Shown here in pieces: positions 13,080 to 21,879 of a stretch of 64,000 nt of DNA (within the stretch, counting starts at the first letter, position 1; the number at the start of each line of letters is the position of its first letter). The notes beneath the pieces were generated by a model that had not been told where the DNA came from, ran no database searches, and worked only from the letters and a program-made list of their open reading frames with translations. Origin of the DNA: Mercurialis annua. Its lineage: Eukaryota; Streptophyta; Magnoliopsida; Malpighiales; Euphorbiaceae. The DNA lies in NCBI RefSeq assembly GCF_937616625.2, contig NC_065577.1, positions 558,001 through 622,000 of the forward strand, in the 5' to 3' direction. The position numbers and the translations under genes were made by a program.

Positions 13080-13910
13080 TGGTCTTTCGCTCATGTAAAT
13101 AACAAAGATTAATTCACAGTAATTTTTTTAATAAGTTAGATCTTGTAAAGAAGATAAATTGCAAAATTTTCCTATGTAATCCTAAAATGGTATCCGAACG
13201 ATAGTCTTTCGCACATGTAAATAACAAAAATTCACAACTGTAAAATTAATTTTAATCGATGATTTTTATCAATACCTCTTGAGTCTCGCCTTTATCTATG
13301 GATGATTTTTTCATTCAATACCTCTTGAGGAAGAAATATAGGGATATATGGAACTTGATATGGTTTTCACTATTTGGTCTTTATGGAAAGCGAGAAAAAG
13401 GCGGATTTTCGACTTCAAAACTACCAAGATAGACAAACTAGTTTTCGATAGTATTAGCAAGGCGGTCCAGTTTTACAAGTCTTTCCATCCTAATTTTCCT
13501 TATTCTAACTCGGATGTTCTTAGAAGTTTGGACTACTTTTGTATGCATACTTGATTGTATTATTTTTTTTGCCTTCCACTTCTTGTGGTTGAGCTAATAC
13601 AAATATCATTTATCTAAAAAAGTTAATTTTAATTCAAGTTAGATTCTGTAAAGAACATAAATTGCAAAACTTTCTGTTCATGGGATTCGAATGGAGATCT
13701 TTTGTTCATAAAAATAGCTATATTCGAAACAAATTTTTTTTAATTCAAATTAGATCTTGTTAAGAACATAAATTGCAAAACTTTTTGTTCATGGGATCAA
13801 CCTTTCATTCATGGGATCCGAACGATAATTTTTCGTTCATGAAAATTACATAAATACAAAACAAAAAAATTAAATTCTAAATCTTTTAAAGAATATAAAT
13901 TGCAAAACTT
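13080..13910. repeat. Subterminal direct repeats of about 0.1 kb
   Basis: Repeated blocks share TTAGATCTTGTAAAGAA, ATAAATTGCAAAACTTT, GTTCATGGGATCCGAACGAT and TTTCGTTCATG. Copies begin near 13130, 13635, 13745 and 13870. The array leads directly into the GTCGCTAAA motifs of the CACTA-like element, so it is probably that element's subterminal region. It is interrupted by the LINE tail at 13257-13622. Confidence 0.55.
13257..13622 (+). mobile_element. 5'-truncated LINE 3' end
   Basis: A 68-codon plus-strand frame (13348-13554) resembles the end of plant LINE ORF2, with WSLWKARKRRIFDF in the zf-RVT to tail region. It is followed by a typical LINE 3' UTR (TTGTGGTTGAGCTAATACAA) and a short A run. 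TTAATTTTAAT flanks both sides (13246-13256 and 13623-13633), a likely 11-bp target duplication, though AT-rich. The insertion splits the repeat array of the CACTA-like element. Confidence 0.6.
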
Positions 13911-14022
13911 TTCATTCCGTCGCTAAATCGCCGACATAAATTCCGCCGCTAAACTACCAACAATTGTTTTTACTGTTGCTATACATTTAGTAATGAGTTT
14001 TTTAGCGACGTAATTTTTTCGT

Positions 14023-14039
14023 CGCTAAACGGCTATTTT
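14023..14039. repeat. LINE target-site duplication, 3' side
   Basis: CGCTAAACGGCTATTTT, identical to 18912-18928. It lies just beyond the LINE 3' end; the LINE poly-A may merge with its T run. Confidence 0.8.
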
Positions 14040-14060
14040 TTTGTGGTAAAATGATTCTCA

Positions 14061-17000
14061 TTAAAACAAATCAGAGGCAGTTACATTGGTGAGAAACTCA
14101 GGGAAGTGACAGAACCACTCCTGATGACCTGACAAGTACCGGACATTTTGCGCTAACATATGCGCAGCCTGATTCGCAGATCGCCTCACAAAAACAAAAG
14201 AAATATTATGAAACTGTCGTGCTAACTCCAAACAATCTTTAATCATCATATCTGGCTCCACTAAACCCGGATTTCGAATGTCCAAAATGACATCCCTAGC
14301 ATCTGACTCAATCACTAAGTGATCTAGGCCCTTCAACCAACTCAGTGCTTCTCGAATTCCAATTATCTCAGCATGACGAGGCGAGAAAGACCCAAGCAGA
14401 TTTACTTGCCTCGCTTGGACAATGTTACTGGAACAATCACGCACAACTATCCCCACTCCTATTTCTTACTTGCCATTAAAAACCGCTGCATCTATATTGA
14501 CTTTTAAACAACCAGGTTCCGGCTTAGACCACAAAACACCACCATCCCTCCTGCTAACCTCCGCCATGCCTGCTTCCCCTTTTCTGCATTGAGCAGCTTG
14601 CCAAGAAGACTGATGGAACCCGGCAGAAGCAACAATCTCTCTAGCTGAAACCTTGACCTGCTTCCACACATCACTGTTGCGATTCAACCACACATTCCAA
14701 CATATAAAAGCTGCAAATGACGCCTCCTCTGAGCTGAATCTAGACAGCCAATCTAAGCACCAAGACGCAATATCCTCAACCCCATCCATCGAAACCGACA
14801 GATTCGCCAACGCCCAACAGTCCGCAACAAAAGGACAATTCACAAGAGCATGTATCACAGATTCTTGCAAATGATTGCAAACCATACAAGTCGAGTTGAC
14901 AAACACCTTATGCGTAGCCAGCGCATAAACTGTAGGGAGATAACCCGAACACGCCCTCCATAGAAATTTTTTCATATGAAGCGGAGCTTGAATACCCCAT
15001 ATCCCGCTCCAAATGCTAGACGAGTTACCTGCAAAATCGCCAATAATACCTCTGTAAAAGCTGCGAACAGTAAAGTTGCCTTTAGTCTCAAGTCTCTACC
15101 ACCATTTATCCTCCACGTTCCGACTACTAATCAGCACATTAATAATACGACTCACGTCTTCTTGGACAAAAATATCCTGCAATAAGCCAATATCCCAGGT
15201 CGTGCCATCCACCTCCATTAACTGGTCAACTCTTGCATCAGCCAAATAAATGGGCATAGGAGTTTTGATCAATCCACTTCCGAGTCAAGCAACCAAGGGG
15301 ATTTAAAAATACTAGCATTCTTATCGTTTCCAATCCGAAGTCTCGATCCCAATCTCATCCCCTCTTGGGTTTCGAAAATACTCCGCCAAACAAAACTCGG
15401 GTTAGCTCCCAATTTAGCATCAAGAAATGATGAATTAGGAAAATATTTTGCCTTGAAAACTCTCACTATAAGATTGTTTTCCATACTAACAAACCTTCAT
15501 GCTTGTCTAGCGAGCATTGCGACATTAAACTCACGAACTCTTCTAAACCCCATACCTCCGAATTTCTTCGGAACACACAACTTCTTCCATCTCGCCCAAT
15601 TTATGCCCTTCTTTGTCACTTGATCTCTTCCCCACCAAAAAGAGTTCATCATCCTCTCAAGTTCGTCACAAAGTCTTTGAGGAATAAGAAACACATTCAT
15701 CACATAGTTTGGCATTGACTGAGCCACAGTTTTAATCAAAATTTCTTTACCCCCCCGAGAGAGAAATTTAGAATTCCAACTCTTTATTTTGCTCCACACA
15801 CGTTCTTTAATAAACCCGAAAATTTTGTGCTTATTCTTGCCTACAAGCGAATGCAAGCCAAAATATTTACCACCCTCCTCTCGGCTCAAACCATCCATAA
15901 CAGCTCTAATAGCTTCTCTATCTGTCTCCACTGTATTCTTGCTGAACTGAATACTAGATTTCTGAAAATTCACCTTCTGACCTAACAAAGCCTCATACCG
16001 ATCCAACACAGCCTTAATAACCCCCATTTCCTCCACTGAAGCTCGAAAGAAAAGAAAGCAGTCATCAGCGAAAAATAAGTGGCTAATAGCCGGAGCACCA
16101 CGGCACACTTCAATGCCATGCAAAGACCCTGCACGCTCTTGCTGATCCAGTAACAGACTGAGCCCCTCAGCACAAATGATAAACAAATAAGGAGATAAAG
16201 GATCGCCCTGCTCATCTCGCAGCCGCACCAGTCTGTTCGTTCTTTGTCTTGAAGAAGCCGTGTTGTGAAAATAACGCGTGTTAAAATCACCATCACTAAG
16301 CCAATGACACTTCGATCTTTGTTTCCAGTATTTTTTCCTCCTAAAAAAGAATAGCATGAAATTCTGAAGCAATGCTATTGTATTTCGCAACACCCGCCAA
16401 GTCCTGTCTAGATTGATAAACAGCCATCGCTTTTCTACAACCTTCAATACGTTTTCTGAATTTAGGGCCCTTCGATCCACCCCAAATTTTTAAATCCTCT
16501 CTAACAGAGTTCAATTTATCTAGCACACCTGCATCACGGTTTCTATTCCAACCACAACTAACAATCTGAGCACAGTCATGTTTCACCATCCAGCTATTGT
16601 TAAACCAAAAACTATGTCTGCTCCTCTCACCACTTTGCCGATTCAAAGAAAGGAAAATAGGCAAGTGATCTGACGTTGACAGCTCCAAATTATGCACTGA
16701 CGACCCCGGAAACAAATCCAACCAACCACTGTTACATAGCGCTCTATCAAGCCGCTCTTCTACCCTAGCGGTTGTATCTCTCCCTCTGAACCAAGTGAAC
16801 TTATACCCTGAAGCTCCCAGATCAATTAATTTGCTCTCCCTCACTGCCTCCCTAAATCCATTGAGAAGCCATGCAGGATACGGAGCTCCACCTCTTTTCT
16901 CATCTAGCACAAGAATATCATTAAAATCACCCAGGATACACCATGACAAACTATTAACCAGGCTCAAGTTAACCAACATCTCCCAAGCTTCACGACGTCT

Positions 17001-17336
17001 AGAGCGATCTGAAATCCCATAGAAACCTGTAATACGGTATCTCCTCTCATCCGGGTCCACAATGTCAACATCGATATAATTGCTACAGTAGTCAATGACA
17101 GAAACAGTATAAGGGTTTTTCCACAATAATGCTAAATCTCCTTTCCTCTCAGTACTGTCTACACAACACAGTCCATCAAAACCCAACGCTGTTTTTAAAG
17201 CATTCATACGAGCTAAATTAATAAAAGTCTCACACAAAAACAAAAAAGACGGTTTATTATTATTGACGAAATCACGAAGGAACCGTATCGCACGTGGGTT
17301 GGCCAGACCACGGCAGTTCCAAGCTAAACAATTCAT
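14061..17336 (-). pseudogene. LINE ORF2: endonuclease-RT-RNase H, broken
   Basis: Starts at 17336. Residues 1-about 230 are an APE-type endonuclease (MNCLAWNCRGLANPR, GDFNDIL, SDHLPIF). A stop plus frameshift occurs near 16345 in a T/A run. The frame 16480-15497 continues with KYWKQRSKCHWLSDGDFNTRYFH, then jumps directly from RLRDEQ to GDPLSPYLF. The fingers and front palm of the reverse transcriptase are therefore missing, although the catalytic FADD follows. After further stops near 15490 and 15268 come a zf-RVT domain (14975-14466, Cys/His pairs at HKVFVNSTCMVC..HALVNCPF) and an RNase H domain (14456-14061), separated by a single TAA at about 14463. Start chosen for its ATGA overlap with ORF1. 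Confidence 0.85.
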
Positions 17337-18505
17337 TTCTTTTGGCAGGCCTGTAAAACAAGGCCCGCCGGACTGTTACAATTTGGGTCAATAATCATGT
17401 CCTCAGACTGAAAACTTGGCCCAACACCACTCTTTCCCATACCAGCATCCACACATGATCTTTTCCTTTTCGGGTCCACTGCCACCTCATCAATCACCTT
17501 AGAAAGAGCAAATTCAGGATTATAGGTAACCGAATATCTAGCAGATTTGCTAGCATCCCCAACTACCAAATCCAACCTTCTATTTGCACCAACAGCCTTT
17601 TCCCCCTCCTTTCCATTTTCAAATTCAAAAGCTTTGTTTGAATTTAAAATATGCAGATTCTTGGCTAATCTTCCGTTGATACTTTCCATATCTCCTTCGT
17701 CTTCCCCACTAGAAGCCCTAATAGGGCTAGTATTGCGCAGCCACTTACCGAAGTTCACAACTGTCACCTTCTTCGTACTAAACCTCAGACTTGAATCATA
17801 AGGAGGTAATTCTTTCGGTATTGGATTTGCAAAATATTTCGAACAAAACTTCTCCGAGTGCCCCATCACACCACAATAAAAGCAAAACATGGGGATTCGC
17901 TCATACTGAAAACTAACCCAATTCCATGTACTCGAGCTCTGCTTCATCTTCATGCGACGCCTTAGAGCAATACGCACATCGACTCGAACTCTAATCCTCA
18001 TCGAACTTCCACCCACAGATGCCATTAGCCAATTATCATGGCTAACGAATGCACCTAAGAAATTCCCAACGTCCTCTCCAAACTTCTTTGACGCAAACCC
18101 TAATGGGATATCAAGGATGTGAACCCACAAGTTTGCCTCCCATAACTGGACATCCCTAGGCTGCTCTCCGACCACCAGCTCCCGACATAGGAATAAGTGA
18201 TATTCAAATGTCCACGGACCATCATCGATAACCCTTTTCATGTCCATTTTGTGGAAAAACTGAAACATTAACAGGTTTGGAGCAACTTCAGTGATACGAA
18301 CCCCCATAACTGGCTTCCAAATTGGGGGAAGCACGTTCATCATCGCTGTGCAGTTCACGGTTTTGTCCGTCAAAAACCGACCAATCAAACACCATTTCAG
18401 ATCGCTGCCACCTCCCACCTCACCGGAAAAATCGAGTCCTCCCTCTTCCTCTTCAGGGACCGCCATACGGTCATCCAAGGCCACATGGATCTGAGATTTT
18501 TCCAT
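17333..18505 (-). CDS. LINE ORF1: nucleic-acid-binding protein with zinc knuckle
   Basis: An open frame of 390 residues. The N-terminal half is a DUF4283-like domain common in plant LINE ORF1 (KWCLIGRFLTDKTVN, MKRVIDDGPWTFEYHLFL). A CCHC zinc knuckle follows (CFYCGVMGHSEKFC, residues about 210-225), then a low-complexity tail. ORF1 proteins bind LINE RNA as the retrotransposition chaperone. Its TGA overlaps the ATG of ORF2 as ATGA, a layout suited to termination-reinitiation. The frame is intact although ORF2 is broken. Confidence 0.85.
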   Translation of the reverse strand: MEKSQIHVALDDRMAVPEEEEGGLDFSGEVGGGSDLKWCLIGRFLTDKTVNCTAMMNVLPPIWKPVMGVRITEVAPNLLMFQFFHKMDMKRVIDDGPWTFEYHLFLCRELVVGEQPRDVQLWEANLWVHILDIPLGFASKKFGEDVGNFLGAFVSHDNWLMASVGGSSMRIRVRVDVRIALRRRMKMKQSSSTWNWVSFQYERIPMFCFYCGVMGHSEKFCSKYFANPIPKELPPYDSSLRFSTKKVTVVNFGKWLRNTSPIRASSGEDEGDMESINGRLAKNLHILNSNKAFEFENGKEGEKAVGANRRLDLVVGDASKSARYSVTYNPEFALSKVIDEVAVDPKRKRSCVDAGMGKSGVGPSFQSEDMIIDPNCNSPAGLVLQACQKK

Positions 18506-18911
18506 TTGCGAGCAGAAGAAAAAAATACCACACTATTACACTCTTTTCACTCCCACTATAGATTCTACGTGCATGAGAAGTATTGTCACTGATAGGTAGA
18601 AAACAAACTAGTAGAGACAACCTATAAATACACCAACCCGAGCAAAGCAAACGCTGAATCCCACACAAACCCTAAGAGAATCAAACGAACTGAATAAAAC
18701 TTTCTTGTCGCTAAAGCACAAGACAACAACTTGTCAAAAACTGCAAGACACTATGAAAGGTGATTAAGCCTTTTTGACAATGAAGGCATGATGGGTGCTA
18801 CTACTTAGTATTTACCTGTCAAGTTAGGACCTTAACAATGACTTTACACATACAGACTTACCTCTATACGAACGATAGAAATAATTCTAGTATTATTGCC
18901 GATGATCACGC

Positions 18912-18928
18912 CGCTAAACGGCTATTTT
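18912..18928. repeat. LINE target-site duplication, 5' side
   Basis: CGCTAAACGGCTATTTT, identical to 14023-14039. Beyond it the CACTA-like end resumes with GTATTGTAGTAGTG. Confidence 0.8.
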
Positions 18929-18942
18929 GTATTGTAGTAGTG

Positions 18943-19784
18943 TACAAATCAGATAGAAAAGTCATCATTTTACTTGTGAAATGAATGTGATTTCTTTTTA
19001 AATTACTTTAACTACCATTGAATCATTTATTCAACAATTCCAGACCCTTACCTTAATCAATTTAATGATTTGCAAAACCATATATAATATAATATCATTT
19101 CATTAATGACTTGACTATATTATGTTTTGACAAATTCACATTTTGTGGCTATTATATTTATGTGCTGTCTGATAAAATTGAAAATTAAGTGATGAACGTA
19201 ATAATCACTAAACTTTTTAAATGCCAAATTCAGTAATCTATTTCATGACTTTAGCTATTTAAAAATATTAAATTTTTTATACATATATTTAAATGATGTA
19301 TTTAATTTTTAAATATTCAATATTAAAATTATTAACTAATGACTGATAATTTGAAAATTGTGAACTTATTCTTAAGCTAGATGAGTTTAGAATTTGAGTT
19401 TGTCGAAAATTAGTTTGATCTGGGTTATACCTCGTAGTCACGGGGATTTTATCTTTTATTGGCATTATTTGATCTACAACAATCCATACTCAAATTTGTG
19501 GTTCAATATATGAGTTTTCAATATTTGAAATCTTTAGAAAAGAAGGAACTTGAATATATTTCATAGAAAAAACATGTTAGCAGAGGAGATAGTTTATGAC
19601 AGCTTCACCATGACGGCAAATTACTTTAAATTTTCTAATCCGTTTTTCTTTTATAGTAGTTTGGAGTTGTTTGGAAATCCGAATTATATATTTTTTTTGG
19701 ATAATTGTTGTTGTTTTTGCCTCGTTCTTTAGCCCCTTTCGCGTTTGAGTGTTGGCTTACCTCTTTTTGACCTTTTTTATACAA
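18943..19784. other. Intergenic DNA
   Basis: AT-rich spacer between the CACTA-like end and the second Helitron. No gene recognised; the short frame at 19550-19732 has no family resemblance. Confidence 0.5.
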
Positions 19785-20342
19785 CTAGTTTCGCATTACG
19801 TGCTATGCACGTGGCTCGTAACATAACTCGTCAATGAACATATTAGTAAATTTATTATAATTATATCAATTTTTTATTTATAATTAATATTAAATTAGTT
19901 AAGAATTTTTGTAAAAGTAAATATAATATACTCGGTTATTGAATTTTTTTCCATACTGAATTTATTTTTCTTTTGATTTTATAATAACCATAATTAAATA
20001 ATTAACTTAATTTTATTAATAATATCTTTAAAAATAATAAAATGGAAATTTAAATAATAATATATTGATCAAATACAGTATTTTAATTTTGTAATTCAAT
20101 CAGACTAAAAAAGATAGGTATTCCTACTAATTTGGAGACAATTTGGTTATTTTTTACATATTAAAAATTAAATTGGAGATAATTTAGCTACCTATTCTAA
20201 TTAGAACTTTAATTACAATAGTGATTAATTAAATAACTAATTAGTTAATGACTATAAAACTTTTATTTAGTAGTAAACTGAAAAGGATTATTCAGTAAAT
20301 TTGCATGTCCCCCTCAATCCGTGCTTTTATATACAGTATAGA
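19785..20342 (-). mobile_element. Non-autonomous Helitron, copy 2
   Basis: 558 bp, minus strand, collinear with 6488-7044 over its full length with scattered substitutions. It starts TCTATACTGTATATAAAAG and ends with a perfect hairpin (ACGTGC, ATA loop, GCACGT), nine bases and CTAG, between A and T. No coding capacity, so it depends on a RepHel protein elsewhere. Confidence 0.88.
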
Positions 20343-20664
20343 TATCTTTCATAAAAAAAATTCAAAAATTAAAAATATAATTTGTATAGTATAAATGGTT
20401 AGCCAATAAATTTGCTTTAACAAATTAAGTGATTTTGACCTAATTGAATAAATTTAGTTGAGTTCAATGTGCCTTATCAAAAAGCACTATTTAATAAAAC
20501 AAGTGCTGCAAATTTTAATTTTAATAATAAATTGAGTTATTAAATAACATCTAAATATTTACATAATCATCTCTTTCTTTTGAGATAATACCAAATAAAA
20601 AGATGATTATTGTGAACATTCTTGTTTAATGATAACTTGGAGTTATTCGATAACTCAATTTATA

Positions 20665-20800
20665 GTGGACTGCTAAATACCGCCCGTACTTAACTACATA
20701 CCGCCTTAAATATTACCTTTCTATCCTTTAGCTAAATATATTGAAAATCAAACTCTCTCAACTCTATTCAAATCCGAAAAACAACAATCATTATATCAAG
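20665..20800 (+). repeat. MULE left terminal inverted repeat
   Basis: Begins GTGGACTGCTAAATACCGCC and continues through TACATACCGCC and CTCTCTCAACTCTATTCAAA. It matches the reverse complement of 24270-24391 with gaps. It lies directly before the ATG of the passenger gene and probably acts as its promoter and leader. Confidence 0.7.
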
Positions 20801-20933
20801 TTCAAATGTCGGATTTTAACCGGGAAAGCGGACAACAACAACCGGTTAGTAATAGATTTTAGTTTTTGTAGATTTTTAAGTAGGAATTTTAGTTTTTTTT
20901 TTAAAGTTTTTTGCTGCAGACGCGCAGCAGCGG

Positions 20934-21084
20934 CGGACGTCCGCCGGAGAAGTGCGGCTGTAAGCCGCACGTCTCCGGCGGACGTGCGATGTCCAGCCGG
21001 ACGCGACACGGCGCCCAACGGCTGGACATCGCACGTCCGCCGGAGACGTGCGGCTTACCGCCACACTTCTCTGGCGAACGTCCG
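20934..21084. repeat. GC-rich hairpin with 66-bp arms
   Basis: Arm 20934-20999 is nearly the reverse complement of 21019-21084, around a 19-nt loop. Each arm contains a smaller palindrome (GTGCGGCTGTAAGCCGCAC in the left arm) and GGACGTCC/GGCGGACG motifs. It is very GC-rich in otherwise AT-rich DNA and sits in the first intron of the PMD passenger gene. Confidence 0.9.
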
Positions 21085-21117
21085 AGACGTCCGCCACACG
21101 CCCACGGTGGGCGTGCT

Positions 21118-21150
21118 GAAGAAGGGGACGTGCTGCACGTCCCCTTCTTC
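21118..21150. repeat. Perfect 15-bp inverted repeat, 3-nt loop
   Basis: GAAGAAGGGGACGTG, CTG, then the exact reverse complement. It contains GGACGTG/CACGTCC, related to the GACGTCC core of the other palindromes in this element. A T run and A run follow, giving it a terminator-like look, but Pol III or bacterial termination is not implied. Confidence 0.9.
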
Positions 21151-21879
21151 AATTTTTTTAATTTTTTTTTAAAAAAAATTAAATTAATTAAAAAGTTATT
21201 TAATTAATTAAATATTTAATTAATGTAAATTAGATATTTAACTAATTAAATAGTTTATCGGTATTTATTTTATTAATAAATTATATAATTTATCGGTTAA
21301 TTAATTAATATTTGTATTTTAAATTTAGTTTATTCGGTAAATTAATTATTTGAATTTAATTTTAGTTATTTAATTCAAATTTTTTTATTTAACTAATATT
21401 ATTCTAAATTGGTAAATGTAGAGACAACCTGGTAGAGGAAAGGGTCCATTGATACCTATAGATATTGAGGGGTCGGGAGCTCGACACATCCGGACCCATA
21501 ATGTGGCCGCCTCACAACGACGACAGAGAGACCAGTCGAGGACTACTGATTCAGACGATGGTTAGCCCGATATCTTCCAGAGTGATGATGATCCGCAGAG
21601 TTTAGACGAGCCAGCACACCGCCCTCCCTCCCGTCGTAGGACCGATTCATCGTCCTTAGGTAAGTATAATTCAATTATTACGTGAATTTGATAATATTAA
21701 TAAAAAATATAAATTTGTATTAATCATTGAATTCATAATTACAGAGTCGACTAGACGATCTCAGGTAAACCCTGTTGACGACTGGATCGTTCGTGCTTCA
21801 GTGCCGGGTGGACCCCGTGACGGCACTGTGATTCCTAGTTTTCTTGGTCATGTTGCTTCCAAGATATGGGATGGGGAGT

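Larger units (their letters stand above)
14040..18911 (-). mobile_element. L1-type LINE, internally deleted
   Basis: A 4.9-kb minus-strand element. From 5' to 3' it has a leader of about 400 bp, ORF1, ORF2 (endonuclease, reverse transcriptase remnant, zf-RVT, RNase H), and a very short 3' UTR ending TTTTACCACAAA. A perfect 17-bp target duplication flanks it. The complete 5' end shows it was not 5'-truncated on insertion. It is now dead: ORF2 lacks the front of the RT domain and has several stops and a frameshift. Homologous intact copies elsewhere in the genome would be expected. Confidence 0.85.
13905..18942. mobile_element. CACTA-like element split by a LINE
   Basis: Flanking the LINE are GTCGCTAAA, TTAGCGACG and GCCGCTAAAC motifs typical of plant CACTA subterminal repeats. 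The right end reads TATTGTAGTAGTG (complement CACTACTACAATA), a plausible CACTA terminus. The left terminus was not found, and the 0.1-kb repeats from 13080 may also belong to it. Without the LINE, only about 150 bp of this end remains, with no transposase. Confidence 0.45.

Noticed and set aside
20741..21207. Overlapping ORFs on both strands through the GC-rich block (Arg/Pro-rich, 73-143 aa)
   Set aside because: They arise because the inverted repeat is GC-rich and stop-poor; the same words recur in all frames and no family is recognised.
21419..21424. ATGTAG read as a start codon followed by a stop in the PMD gene
   Set aside because: The TAG fits better as the splice acceptor of exon 2, which keeps phase with the 13-codon exon 1.
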